A DNA stretch of 64,000 nt from Arachis hypogaea (taxonomy: Eukaryota; Streptophyta; Magnoliopsida; Fabales; Fabaceae), in the NCBI RefSeq assembly GCF_003086295.3, contig NC_092038.1, positions 132,979,132 through 133,043,131 on the forward strand. The letters are read 5' to 3'. Below, piece by piece: positions 23,067 through 36,233 of the stretch; positions within the stretch are counted from its first letter, which is position 1; the number at the start of each line of letters is the position of its first letter. The notes under the pieces were generated by a model that was given only the letters and a program-made list of their open reading frames with translations, did not search any database and was not told the DNA's origin. The position numbers and the translations under genes were made by a program.

Positions 23067-26000
23067 ATGGATAAATCAACCGATTCAGATCCTAAAACTC
23101 TTTCAATTCTTCCGCCTACCATGAATAATCAACCTTCCAATTTAACTCAGGATACAACCAATCCCTATTATATTCATCTAAGCGAAAATCCTACCTCAGT
23201 CTTGGTGACCCCTGTTCTCAAAGGAAACAATTACCATTCTGGAATAGATCCTTCACTATGGCTATTATTTCCAAAAACAAATATGAATTTTTTACCGGTT
23301 CTATCTCCTCTCCTCTACCTGAGGATCCTCTTTTCTCGGCTTGGGAACATTGCAACAACTTGGTCTTATCTTGGTTATTCCATTCTTTGTCCCCTTCCAT
23401 AACTCAAAGTGTCTTCTATTTTGCCACTGCCTCCTCTATCTGGACCGATTTGAAAGAACGATTTGCTCATAGCGATCTTCTCCGAATTGCTGAGTTGCAA
23501 GAAGAAATATATGCACTTAAGCAGGGCATTCTGTCTGTCACCGAGTTCTACACATCACTGAAGTCTCTTTGGGAGGAACTCGACAGTTCTCACCCTCTCC
23601 CGGTCTGTTCATGTCCAGCAACATCTCACAGATCACAAGATTTCATAGTTTGCTTTCTTAAGGGATTGGATGAACGATTTTTGGTGGTGCGATCTCAAAT
23701 ACTTCTCCTAGACCAATTACCTCCAGCAACCAAAGTTTTTTGCATTGGTCATCCAACATGAACGACAGCTACAAGTTACCGCTAGGATTTTAGATGATCC
23801 ATGTTCCATCATTGCTGCCGTCGATTTGCGGCACCCCTCACAAGGTCGCGGTCGCGGTTGCAGTGGCTTTTCCTCCGGCAAGGGTCGCGATGGTTTCCCC
23901 TCCAGTGCGGGACGTGGTAGTTCCTCTAAGTTCTACACACATTGCGATCGTAGTGGCCACACGATTGAAGTCTGTTATTCGAAACACGAGTACCCGCCAC
24001 GGCATCCACGTCACCCTGGTAGTCCACATCACTCTGCTGCTGTTGCCGCCACCACTCCTCCTTCAATCGCCCCTCCAGTTTATAATGAGAGGGCAGCCCT
24101 AAGTCATGTTGAAGGGCATACCCAACAGCTGAATCCAAACCTAATTTTGGACCTCTCACTAGCCCAACAACAAGCTCTCATAGCACTTCTCAAAAAGATC
24201 GAGTCTCCCTCTTCAGAATATAGAGATAATGGTTCATCAAATCAAAATGAGGTTTTGCCTAATCCAAGTATTCATTATCTTTGTTCTTTAAACACATTTT
24301 CTATTTTAAATAATTTTTCCAACAAAAATACCTTTTTAAATTCTTGGATTATTGATTCGGTGCCACATACCATATTACATCAAACTTATCCTGGTTTATT
24401 TCATATTACAAAGTCTCTCCCATTATCATTCACTTACCAAATAACACTAAAGTCACTGCTTCCTATAAGGGTATTGTGCAATTTTCTTCATCCTTAATCC
24501 TTCATGATGTTCTTTATCTTCCTTACTTTAATTTTAACATTATTTTCATATCCAAAATTACTTTCAATCTTCAATGTCAACTCACTTTTTCATCTTCTTC
24601 TTGCACTTTACAGGCCAACACTTTGAGAATGATTGGTTTTGGTAGAACGAGAGAAGGCTTGTTTGTTGTTGAAAGTACTCTCACTCACACTCCATCAACT
24701 TCACATTCCATTCATACTATCAAAACAAAATCAGCCATTACACCATCTGAGCTATGGCATTTTCGTTTGAGTCATCTTTTTGAACAACAACTTAATTATT
24801 TACGTAAGCAATTTCCTTTTATTTCTATGCATTATGATAAAACTTGTGTTATTTGTCATTTTTCTAAATAGAAGAAACTTTCATTTTCTCAAAACTTTAA
24901 TAAAGCTAATGCAATTTTTTATTTATTACATTTTGACATTTGGGGCCCGTTTCGACAAAATTCTATTCATAATCATAAATATTTCTTAACTGTCGTTGAT
25001 GATTTTAGTCGCTTTATATGGGTTATTTTGTTAAAATAAAAAAAGAAGTGCAAAATCATGTAAAGAATTTTATTACTTTAGTTGAAACACAATTCAACTC
25101 TAAAGTCAAAATTGTCCGTTCCGATAATGGACCAGAATTTATTTTACATGATTTTTATGCTTCCAAGGGCATTATTCATCAACGTAGTTGTGTTGAAATT
25201 CCTTAACAAAATGGACGGGTAGAACGCAAGCATCAACATATTTTAAATATAGCTCGTGCTCTTATGTTTCAATCCAATTTACCATTATCTTTTTGGTTTA
25301 AAATGTTGTTTATTTGCTTAATAGAGTTCCATCCTTTGCAATTAATTTTCAAACACCATTTGAGATTTTATTTAATCATCCACCAAATTATCATGACCTT
25401 AAAATTTTTGGATGTTTATGTTTTGTGTCTACCCTAATAACAAATAGATCAAAATTTGATCCAAGAGCCAAAAAGGGTGTTTTCATTGATTTTCAAAATG
25501 GTTTTAAAGGATTTATCATTTATCTTTTAGATGACAAAAGGATTGAAATTTCTCGAAATGTTATATTTTATGAATTAGTCTTTCCTTTGGTCCACACAAA
25601 TGACCCAATTTCTCCCTCCAACCCAACAACAAATTCTGAACCAAATAATTTTTCTATCAACCCACATAACCCAAAAATACCAACCCTTCCAGTTGAACCC
25701 TCACCCATACCCATTGACCAAACTCCATTTAATTCTTTATTTTCTCCAACAACCTCTCCTTCTTCCTCATTGTCGTGTCCTAACCAACTTGAATCCATGA
25801 CAACCGAATCTCTTTCGAGGCCCACACCCTCCTCTTCTTCCGCACTAGACACTAGTCCACCATCACCTCCTCATCCCCCGTCACCTTCCTCACCACCTGA
25901 GCAACCCCATCCTCGTCATTCTGATCATCCTCACCGACCTCTAGCATATCTCTCTGATTACTTGTGCAATTCCTCTCTCACCTTTACAAATCAATCTCCC

Positions 26001-27630
26001 TCAAAGTGAAGGTATCCTTTATCTTCAGTCATGTCTTTTTCTTCTCTTTCATCTTCACATAAAAGGTTTCTATTATATCTACATTCTGACGTTTAGACAA
26101 AGTTCTTTAAAGATGCCAATCAACATCCCAATTGGCGTAGTGCTAAGAAATATGAGCTGGATGCTCTTGAGCTGAACAAAACTTGGCGTCTTGTTGATTG
26201 TCCTGAAGTTGTTAAGCCAGTTGGCTATAAATGGGTCTATCGCATCAAACGCAAGACTGATGGTTCAGTTGATCGATATAAGGCTCGCCTTGTGGCAAAA
26301 GGATTCACCCAGACTGAAGGTGTTGATTTCCTGGAAACCTTCTCTCCTATTGTCAAGCCTGCCACCATCAGATTAATTTTGGCATTGGCCTTTATGAAGC
26401 ATTGGCCCATACATCAGTTAGATGTCAATAATGCTTTCTTACATGGAGATCTTTCTGAAGATGTTTACATGACTTTGCCACCCGGGTTCACATCTCCTCG
26501 CCCAAATCAATGCTGCAAGTTACTAAAGTCATTGTATGGTTTACGACAATCTAGTCGTATGTGGTATGACAAACTTTCTCATCTTTTGCTATCTCATGGA
26601 TATCAACAGACCTTATCTGATTATAGTCTATTTGTTAAATTTACTGGTGCTCAAATTTCTATACTTCTAGTCTATGTTGATGACATCGTTCTCACCGGCA
26701 ATTCTATTTCTGAACTTGCTTCCATTAAATCTATTTTTCACCAACACTTCCGAATTAAAGATTTGGGCCCTTTAAAATATTTTTTGGGTATTGAAGTAGC
26801 TCAATCAGCAAAGAAAATTTGCTTATCTCAGAAAAAATATTGTCTTGATCTTTTGGAGGATTCTGGTTTATTAGGTGCTAAACCTGCCTTTGTTCTAATG
26901 GATAGTTCCACAAGATTATATCAAGACAAAAGTCCCTTGCTATCTAACCCTTCTGTGTATCGCCGTTTGGTTGGGCGTCTTATCTACCTTACCACTACTC
27001 GACCAGACATTATGTATGCCACTCAACAATTAAGTCAGTTTATGGCAACTCCTACTGAATCTCATATTCAATCTGCCAAGCATGTGTTACGATATCTGAA
27101 AATTAGCCCCGGCAAAGGACTTTTTTTTCCAAGAGAATCAGTAATTCAGCTTCTCGGCTTCAGTGACTTTGATTGGGCCGGATGTCCTGACACTCGGCGA
27201 TCTTTAACAGGCTATTGTTTCTTCTTAGGCAACTCTTTAGTCTCTTGGAAGACCAAGAAATAAACCACCGTTAACCGCTCATCCACTGAAGCAGAATATC
27301 GTGCACTTGCCAACACAACTTGTGAACTCCAATGGATACTAAATCTGTTACAATTTTTACGCATTTCTCCTATCCGTCCACCAGTTTTATATTGTGATAA
27401 TCAAAGTACTCTTCATATTGCCGCTAATCCAGTTTTTCATGAACGGACCAAACATTTAGAGGTCGATTGTCACTTAGTTCGACAAAAAGCTCAAGCTGGA
27501 GTGATGAAACTTCTCTCCATTCCTTCTTCTGAGTAATTAGCTGACATCTTCATAAAATCTTTGTCTCCTCAACCCTTCCATCTTAATCTCAATAAGCTTG
27601 GAGTTCTTGATATCTTTCATCCTCCAGCTT
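23067..27630 (+). pseudogene. copia gag-pol, broken
   Basis: The order is gag (from 23067), zinc knuckle (about 23930-23975), protease, integrase, reverse transcriptase and RNase H. Gag changes frame near 23240 and again near 23750. In the knuckle the first Cys position is a Tyr (YTHCDRSGH). The protease site reads DSVPH, not DSGA. Integrase is split by stops near 24870, 25037 and 25204. Reverse transcriptase is open from 26292 to 27263, with the polymerase motif YVDDIVLTG. RNase H follows after a stop at 27261-27263 with STEAEYRALA. Plant Ty1/copia pol has the order integrase before RT, as seen. The element cannot make a working polyprotein, but the RT part is still long and open. Confidence 0.85.
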
Positions 27631-27639
27631 GCGGGGGCG

Positions 27640-27889
27640 TATTAAACCATTCTTCTACCTTAGCCTATAACAACAATAAAGAAGTCTCACGACCCACAAA
27701 TTCAACCCAAAAGAATTCATAAATCTACTTTTAATTTTAGCCTTTATCATCTTATATTATCTTATATTTGTGTTTCTCTTTCGTAGACAATACTCCATAT
27801 ATATTTAGTTTTACTCTTATAATTCAATCAATCAATAATCAATAAAAGTTCTTCATCTTTTCTTTTCCTATTCTTTCATAGTTTTATTA
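27640..27889 (+). repeat. copia 3' LTR
   Basis: This is the second copy of the 22767-23035 LTR. It is directly followed by the TTCTT duplication. Confidence 0.85.
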
Positions 27890-28584
27890 TTCTTCCTTTT
27901 GATTTCGCACAAAAATACAGAACCAAACCTTGAGTTTCAGTTCAGTTTCGATTCCGCAGAAGGCTAAACCATAGAAGAAATAAACTGGTACGTATATACT
28001 AACTCCTCTTCTTTGGATCTCTCTTTTAAGTTGGTGATAGTTAATGGAGTATTCTTCGAGATTTATTCATTATTTTTATTTTTTTGTTCGAATTAGTTTT
28101 GAGACAGATTTCCATACCAGATAATTTTGATTCCCTCACCTTTCTCTTTGAAATTCCCACACCCAGAAGGTATATGTATAACAGGTGTAGATTTGGTTCA
28201 GTATAATTTAGTCTCAATGCAAAAATCATATTCTCTATTTTTCTGCTTCCTTTGCTTATTCAACTTTTTGATCGACTCATTCCTTGGTTTCATTTTCTGA
28301 TTTTCGCTCTTCCCAAATAATGTTGAAATTGTGTTCTTTCACGTGTTTATTGTTAAAATAAGGTGAGATTTCATTTGGATTTTGTTTAGGATAATCAAGA
28401 ATGCAGGGTCGAAGGACTAGAACACGATACCGTTGCTCTTTGTTCTGGATTCTTGATGCACTCATTTAAATTTTTTTGTTCTCTATTTATTTTTGTTATC
28501 GTTTTTCTTCTTTTCTCTGAGATTTCAAATTTTCAATGCTGTTTAATGTTTTGATCGGCTTATGTTTCCTTGAAATCCGATTAG

Positions 28585-29120
28585 GTTGGAAAAGCTGGTG
28601 GTGCTAGGTAGAAGTCCATGTCCGATGTTGTGAGCAAAGCAAACATATTCTCTGATTCTCTTTTATTATTCTTCTTTCTTCAGATAACAATTATTTCTAA
28701 TTTTGTTGTTGTTGTTTTACGATTTACTCTCTAATTCATTATATTATCATCTTTCAGGAAAAAAGCTTCATACCAAGCAAATGCTAGAGGACAGACTAGC
28801 ATATGAGGAGGATATAAGGGCCTACAACAAAGGATTGGTAATTGCTTTAACTCAATATTTTTATTCTCTCTTATATTGTGATTCATACTAATCCTATGGT
28901 TGAGTTCTTAATGTTTAGAATGAGGGTGGAGATTCTAATAAATCAAAATTTGTGGTGAACGACGATTATGTGATGAAGCTTTGTAATTTATTTTCAATTG
29001 TGAAATAGATTCTTACAGTAGTTGTTATTGTTTGTTAACGAGTTTGAAATGTTCTTATTTTTTTAGACGATAAGTGAAATAGCTGCTATGGTGAAGGAAG
29101 AGGCCTTGGAATGGGAGAAA
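28585..29120 (+). pseudogene. HMGB (HMG-box) pseudogene, 3' exons only
   Basis: Exon 28585-28629 (45 bp) reads VGKAGGAR, then a TAG where HMGB has Trp, then KSMSDV. Exon 28758-28837 has the HMG-box end, which resembles the usual KAPYVAKAEKRK and YEKNIKAYNK. Here an extra A after GAAAAA shifts the frame, and a second shift restores YEEDIRAYNKG. A third exon starts at 29067 (TISEIAAMVKEE). Exon borders still carry AG/GT sites. The N-terminal part of the box was not found. HMGB proteins are chromatin DNA-bending factors; this copy cannot make one. Confidence 0.7.
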
Positions 29121-32100
29121 ATAATTTCATTCATCATCAATCTTCATATAATTTTAGGAGTTGATTGACAATATAGTTTGATCATCTTAATTTTCTGCTT
29201 ACTTTTATGTGTGAAGATCAAGAAATTTGAGGTTTAGTAGGGTTTGTAATTACTATTTATGTTTGAACAAGTTCTTTATTAATTTTCTTCATTCAAAAGT
29301 TTAGAATCCTCAATTATATTACATTTTTATCTCTCCTCAACTTTATTTATTTTTAACATTGAAAGAGATTTAGTTTATAGCTTTGTCAAACAATGTTTAT
29401 AATTCATATGGACAAAGTTTAATTGTTATACTTAGGAGTACTAAATCTCCTTAAGATACTATTGAAAGAAATTTTTGGCAATCTAAATTTACTAATTATT
29501 TTTTTTATTCAGTCCTCTTCTTGATGAAACTTTTCACTTATATGTTTATTCTGTTTTTGGATTTGAAGAGTCAAAAAAAGGCTTTGTACCAATGCCTCAT
29601 GATTATTTTATTTTTGGGACATGTGATTAACTGTTAAAGCTTATATTTGATTGTTAAAATGAAAAGAATAAGTTGATTAGTATTGGAGATTAAGAGAAAC
29701 GAATTTTAAAATTCAAAAGAATGATTTTAGGATCGATGTAAAAGAGTAAAAAAAATATTTAGTTGTTTCTCAAACATGAAAAAGGCATATTTATAATGTT
29801 AATAATATATGTGATGAAACACTGTATATGCAATTGATAGTTTTCAACTCTATATCCAGAGAATTGAATAAATTATCATAATGGGATGATAAACATTTGA
29901 TGAGATAAATTGTCTTGTTTATTTTGTGATAAATTTTTTAGTTTCTATTTTTTTTACAATTTTCTTTTTATTATAGTAATTAACTATGAACATAACTTAC
30001 ATTATGTGTTTCATAATTAAATATATTTATTTATAAATATATTATTCTTTCTATTATTATATTATATATGATATATCATCTCGATCCTTAATAAACTATT
30101 ATTGGTCTAACAAATAATGTGAACATTATTTATTGTTATATTTTTTCTGTCCAAAATCAAATCTAAGAAAAGACTGTCTAAAGAGTAATACTATACTTTG
30201 TTATCTTCAAAAAAGTTGTTAATAATGTTTTATGATTTTATGTTCTTTATATTTTAATGATAAAGGTAATTCTTGCACTGTATAATTCCAAGATTGTTAC
30301 GCCATAAAATACAATTTTTTGTTTAAAATTAGATCATTTATATTCATCAATTAGCTGAAAATAATTACATGTGGTTATTTTATTCATGCTCGTGCTACTC
30401 CCTGCTCTAGTTTAAAATAGAAAAGTTGGAGAGTCCAAGTAAGTATTTTCTCTAAAAAGTTACGGTAACAATCTCTGATAGAACAACATCTGGCATCCAA
30501 GTTATGATAATCTAATGATAATAGAAAATAAATAAACCATATCATTCTGAAATCAAATGAAACATAAAATATAATAGTTTTAGTTCTTATTCTTATTTTT
30601 GGTATTTTCAAATAAATATGACAATTAATTAACTTAAAATATAGAAAAACAATAATAAATTAAAACTAAAATTAAAAAAAGAAATTAAAAGTGTTATTCC
30701 ATGGAATTTAGAAAGGAAAGGACTATTACTATTCTCTTTCGTATTTACGAAACAAATTAATATTTATCATTAAAAATATTTAATATTCTTATAAAAAATT
30801 GTGATGATATGCTTTAGAATATAATTGTTAAAATTAGATCAAACTGACTGATTCGATTGACAAACTTAGAAACCAAATTTTAAATTGATTCATTCTAACA
30901 TTCAAAAAAATTTAACATACCAATCTAACCGACTGATTCTATTGATAAATTTACGAACCAGATGTTACGTTGATTCGTTCTAATATTCAAAAAAATTTTA
31001 ACATACCAGTAGTTGGTTTGAGGTAGGCGTCTGATAAGAATGATCTGACTATTCCAAAAATAAACGAACTACTTGATTTTCAAATTAATCCTTGAATCAA
31101 ATGAAAAAAATAAATATAATAGTTTTAGTTCTTATTCTTATATCAAAATAAATTATTTAAAAAAATATCATATAATATAAAAAATATTAATTGAAGTAAA
31201 AAAATATAATATAATATTAATAATTTCACTCTAAAATATATTTTTATTATAAAAGGTCACTCAAAAATATTACCAACAAAACAGTTTTTATATAATTTAA
31301 AAATACAACAAAAACAATTCATAAATATTATATTTATTTAAGTAATAAAAAAATTTTATATTTAACAAATAGATTATCTATTAAATATAAATTTTTTTGA
31401 CAATATTTAAATAAATATTTTAAAAAATATAAAAAAATTCAAAACTCTAAATTTTTTTACTTTTTAAAAAAATATAATCATTCATAAAATTATCAAATTT
31501 TAATAATAAAAAAATATTTTTTAAATTTATGCATTGTAGTATAAAGAACGTCACTTACATAGTCACTCACTTGATACAGCATATCAGAGATCTACGACCA
31601 GAGAAAAATAAAAAATGCAGCTTACACAATATGTACTGGGTTTGTTTATCCTAGTCCACCGACTTCAGTGTCTTCGAAACCAGTATTCTATCTTTTTAGA
31701 CGCAATGTGAAGACGGCAGTCCCCTTGGTCTAGTATAGGGTCTTTGGTTCTGAGGCTAGAGTTCCTAGTAATAAATTAAAACTTAGGAAACTTTATAATT
31801 TTTTTTTACACTACATACTCACACACAGTTATTGTACTTGGACTGACAATCAATCTAATCGAGATACTAGATCATTGAATCAGTAATTTAACCCATGAGT
31901 TATTAATAAATCTGTTATAAATTCAATTTATCGATTTTTTAATCCTAGTGCAGCTTGACGGAAAACCGACAAATCCATCCTTCATATGTGACTAACTTTT
32001 CCTTCTTTTTTTTCTTTTTTGGGAGGGGACAGTTCCAAACTATTTTCCCCCTCTAGATCAGGAAAAAACTGTATATTTTCTTTTTGGTCTAAACAAACCT

Positions 32101-32382
32101 TGTATTGACTATTGACCTAATGACCTATTCCGTTCTTTGCAATTATTTTTTTGGTCAATTTCCTAGTTTGAAAATTTGAATTTCCCACCATAAACTTACA
32201 AGCCCAGCGGCCTAACAAATCAATATGTATTTACGGCCTTACAAAAAGGCTCCTAACAATCAAGCCCAGCCGAATTGTCTCTTAGCTTACTGGATTTCAT
32301 ATGCTTAATATAATTATTTTTAGTTAAAATAATTTGATCTCTGTATACCAAAAAACATAATTTGATCTCTTCCAAGCTAAGT
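29121..32382. other. intergenic, AT-rich, no supported gene
   Basis: There are long A/T-rich stretches, with a duplicated phrase near 30880-31000 (TCTAACCGACTGATTC-like and its variant). Nothing codes convincingly. The stretch 31600-31800 is less AT-rich but unrecognised. Confidence 0.55.
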
Positions 32383-32400
32383 AAACCACATATACCATAA

Positions 32401-32540
32401 CCAAGTTGGGTTGGTATAGTGGTTAGCTCACTAGGCCACTTAAGCAAGGTCGGGGATTCGAATCTCGCCTTGTGCATGCAGCGACGGATTAGTCCTTGGC
32501 CTGTCGGGCCGAAGGATACCGTGGGAAACCAAAAAAAAAA
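32401..32540 (+). mobile_element. tRNA-derived SINE, best preserved copy
   Basis: The element reads CCAAGTTGGGTTGGTATAG, GGTTAGCTCACTAG (A box), GGGGATTCGAATCTCGCC (B box), GCAGCGACGGATTAG and GTCGGGCC, then a poly(A)-like tail. Target duplications of 18 bp with two mismatches are AAACCACATATACCATAA (32383-32400) and AAACCAGATATACCGTAA (32541-32558). At about 140 bp it is short. It lacks the extra middle piece of the other two copies. Confidence 0.85.
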
Positions 32541-32558
32541 AAACCAGATATACCGTAA

Positions 32559-34112
32559 GTCTTTTACAGTTTTACTTAGATTTTAGTTCTACTAGTGTAA
32601 TAATCCATGCAACAGGAAAATTAAATACTAGATAATGTTGAACGCACTTATTAAAATTTTAATCTGTTTATCAATCCTGAAACCATTTAAGATTATTCAG
32701 ATTTTATGGAACTTGTTTTGTTATACATTAAAAAGGGTTAATTTTATGAAGAAGAAGCAGAAAACAAAGGGTTAACTTTTTCCTTAAAGTTTTCCTAAAA
32801 GAAAGGGGAAAAAATCTTTAAAATTTTTTGTTGAAAAATGAAATAATTACACCTTTTAAAAAAAATTAAAAATTGATTGGGTATCTATAACAATTGTATT
32901 GTCCTCTTAGGATCAAAAGTTGTAAAAAAGACACTGGTAGAAGAGTCTCTTATTTAATTTCAGAATAATGCAACTGAGGCTATTCTAAAACAAAAGGAGC
33001 AACAAACACATCATTCAAAAAGAGATCATAATGAAAAAGTATTAAATGTGTATCTAATGATAATATATAAGTAAATATACATTTTCTATCTTTTTTTGTC
33101 CATAAACCTGTGTATATTTATCCCAACTTTAAATAGATTTGACTTATGGTGAATCATCTTTAAATAGAGAATTGCAATGTAAGAAATTCAATTCTAATAT
33201 TACTATTTAAAAAATGGTCTAATTTTATCATGAAGAACGATCCAACTCAAATATCATGTCAAGCATATTCCCTTTTTTTATACAATTTTTTCTCATATAA
33301 CATATAAGTATGCTGCTCCAGTGTTCCTCGCTTTACCCAAATCCCAGTACTATCTTCATATTTATTACCTGCATGGGATACAATCTGGACCAATGATTAG
33401 ATTGGAAAACAAATCCATGTAATAAACAATGACCTCAATTCCTTTCTCTACCGTATAAAGCAATGAAAAGGAAGCCAATGCGTAAAGAACACAAGGAGAA
33501 TATCTTTATTTAGTTGTCTCTTTATTAAAGAAAGTTCCCATCTTCCCCTCCTCCAATATCATTTTTCAAACCAACTAAATAACTTTAATATATTAAAATT
33601 TGTTTTCAAATTCAGTAAGCACTTGTAAAAATCCTTATATATCATTCATTAAAAGAGCTTTTTTATAATAATAGAAAAAATATATATATACATTATTTTA
33701 TAAAATCCTTTCATTTAACGTATAAACCTTGTTAGAATATAATTAAGATCAATTAGAATTATTTAGTATATCTGAGTTACGTTTTTATTATTACGATTCT
33801 TTTAGTCCCTATAAATATCCTTTTATATTGTATCATTCCAAACAACTTAAATAGACACTTTGAATAGACAACTTAAATACACTCAATAATACACAAATCT
33901 TTTTTTCAATTTAGTCTCTTTTTTCTAACAAACCTTATACATAACCTATTGTAGTAGGTTTTCTACAATTGCATGATTGCTTGAAGAGTTCATCCAAATC
34001 CAAAATAAACCTTGTGATGCACTCAAAGAACAATAAAACCTTGCAAAACGATTAATATCTCCAAACCCTTCAAACCCAATTCATCGTAGCTCTTTCTTCT
34101 AGTAAATTAAAC
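32559..34112. other. intergenic, upstream of the small membrane protein gene
   Basis: It is AT-rich with no gene or clear repeat. A TATAAATA at 33810-33817 about 300 bp upstream of the next ATG may be its TATA box. Confidence 0.45.
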
Positions 34113-34592
34113 ATGTCTCTTCAAGCTCAACCACAACAACCTGCACAGGTTTACCCAGCAAATAGTGTCACAAATAACCAACCTTCATCACACCAATCAA
34201 ATGGGTCTTTTGGGACGGTTTTCATTGTGCTTGCAATAATACTTGTAATTTCTGTGGTGGCTTGTGTTCTTGGAAGGCTATGCAACAAACGCTACAACAA
34301 TCGCCACAGCCACAGCCACAATCCAAGACATAGTAGTCATCATGTGAAGCCGAATCGGCAGCAGATCCATAACATCCATCCAAGAGAAGTAGAAGAAGAA
34401 GAAGAAGACATTGAATATGGTTTTGAGAAAAGGATGCCACCAACACTTGCAAGGCCTAATGGTAATAATGGACATGGTGTAGGAGGCACAGGACCCCATC
34501 ATCATCAACCACCTCCTAATGGTGGTAACATCATGAAAGGCTTTGAAATTAAACATCCCCATCATGAAGGAGATCTTAGAGAAGTTGCATGA
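34113..34592 (+). CDS. small single-pass membrane protein, His/Pro-rich
   Basis: This is a single exon of 159 aa. Residues 1-31 are Gln/Pro/Ser-rich and hydrophilic. About 33-55 form one strong transmembrane segment (TVFIVLAIILVISVVACVLG). It is followed by a Cys pair and basic residues (CVLGRLCNKRY), a His/Asn/Ser-rich stretch, an acidic run (EVEEEEED) near 92-99 and a Pro/His/Gly-rich tail. No signal peptide precedes the segment. The basic residues after the membrane suggest the C-terminal side is cytosolic. Similar single-exon proteins exist across dicots without known function; I do not recognise a named family. The ATG is the first in the frame. Confidence 0.75.
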   Translation: MSLQAQPQQPAQVYPANSVTNNQPSSHQSNGSFGTVFIVLAIILVISVVACVLGRLCNKRYNNRHSHSHNPRHSSHHVKPNRQQIHNIHPREVEEEEEDIEYGFEKRMPPTLARPNGNNGHGVGGTGPHHHQPPPNGGNIMKGFEIKHPHHEGDLREVA

Positions 34593-36233
34593 TATATATG
34601 GTTTCTCTTCTAATAAGATTATATTAATTGTGTTCATAGTTCACACTATTTATAGCCATATATCTTGTGCTGATGACTATTAATTCTTATACTATATATT
34701 ATATATCCCTTGTCCTGCCCTTTTCTATAATTTTATTTACTTTGATTTTTCAGCCTTTGGTTGAAATTTTCAACTGCTTAATGAAAATTAAATGTAATAT
34801 TTTCTAATATTTCACTCCTTATATTTACATTTAGTAAAGTGTAATATTGTATTCAGATTTTCCTTGCATAATCTCACATGTAATGATGTAAATATTGGTT
34901 ATATACATAATATGTATGTCATTTAATTTTCCTGTACTAGTTCAGAAATAGTAGCTTACTTTTAAATTTGTTTATTTTTTCTAAAAAAGAAACAAGGTTA
35001 ATTAGTTTCATTCACAGAAAAGGCCAGGGTTTGATATCATGGTATTTAAACATGGATCAATAAAGTGTGTAATCAAGTTCATCACTTGGCTTTTTAATAC
35101 TTTCGTACAACTGAAAGATCCCTAATATCTTAAAATATGTTCGAAAACACTCACCAAGTTAATTGAGACATGTCTCAGAAGGTTTAATTTATAATTTCAT
35201 TGATATATACTTTGATTCCCTTGCTAGGTTAGGCTAGGCATCTATCTGTGTTACGCTTACCATGCATGCACATGAACATTCAGGCTTCTTTATTAGCATT
35301 TGAAACTTTTATTGTGTTTCTAAAACAGTGCAATAGTGACAGAGTTCGTTAGAGTTACAAAATCATGTATATAACTTTATATAGTACACATTTCATTATT
35401 GGTTAGGACATGGTATCAGTGCAATTATTTAGGACAGAAGAATATATGTACGGATTTACCCTTGACCCAGGTCATATTCAACAGGAAAAATGATCAGAAA
35501 ATAATAACAAGAATCAAACCAAGATATGCATGGTCTCTGTTTTGTGATTTGTTTGTGGCGGTTAGTTGATGTTAATATTCAATGTGAATTAAAATAACAG
35601 AAGTAGGATTTTTGAGTAAAATTTATCATTAGGACAAAAAAGCAAAATGAAACAACATATGACCCCACAGAAAGTTAGTTACAACATTGCACTGCTTAAG
35701 GGCTAAGGACAAATATCCAACCCACAAAAATAGATGAAATAAACAAACAAGTAATTTTGTCTCCAAAATACAAACATAATAATAAACATGTTCTTTATTT
35801 TTGTGTTTCTTATAAAAAAGAATTGTCTAATAAAAGATGAATTTTGTAATTCTTAAGTTTTGAGGGACCACTTTTCTGAAATTTTGTGAGATTTGAGGGT
35901 TTCAATTGTGCAGTTGTGGGTTGCTCTCACTGCAACTTCTGGAAACTTTGTACCCACTTGCCATGACATGTCAGTCAAAAACAACTTCTTTCTTTTTCTG
36001 TGCTCCGATTTTCTTGCAGGTGCATGATTCACACTATATATATACATATCAGAGATATATTTTGTACTGAATAGAATGATACACTTGTCCCACCCAATTA
36101 TTTGGTCTGGAAAATTGTCGTGCACACCATGTGCTTGTGAAATTGTGAAACCGTTAAAACTTGTATCTACTTACTATATATATAATAATAAGTGGCACAA
36201 AGACTGCATTATATTCATAGGAAGAAAGAAACA
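34593..36233. other. intergenic; upstream region of the bHLH gene
   Basis: It is AT-rich with no repeat I can name. A 90-codon minus frame at 35853-36125 has no domain. A TATATATATAAT near 36174-36184 lies about 55 bp upstream of the bHLH ATG and is the likely TATA box. Confidence 0.5.

Larger units (their letters stand above)
22767..27889 (+). mobile_element. Ty1/copia retrotransposon (Ale-like), nearly complete, broken
   Basis: The 5' LTR is 22767-23035 (269 bp) and the 3' LTR is 27640-27889 (250 bp). Both start TATTAAACC and end TTTTATTA. The target duplication is TTCTT at 22762-22766 and 27890-27894. The primer site TGGTATCAGAGC at 23036 matches the initiator Met tRNA. A polypurine tract, GCTTGCGGGGGCG, lies before the 3' LTR. 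Total length is 5.1 kb. Short LTRs and size fit the Ale/Retrofit lineage (inference). The LTR ends are TA...TA rather than TG...CA. Confidence 0.9.

Noticed and set aside
25568..25852. minus frame within the copia element
   Set aside because: It is the shadow of the Pro/Ser-rich region between integrase and reverse transcriptase.
32401..32540. functional tRNA gene
   Set aside because: It has A and B box-like parts but no full cloverleaf, and target duplications plus an A-rich tail show it is a SINE.
35853..36125. 90-codon minus frame upstream of the bHLH gene
   Set aside because: No domain; it lies in the bHLH promoter region.
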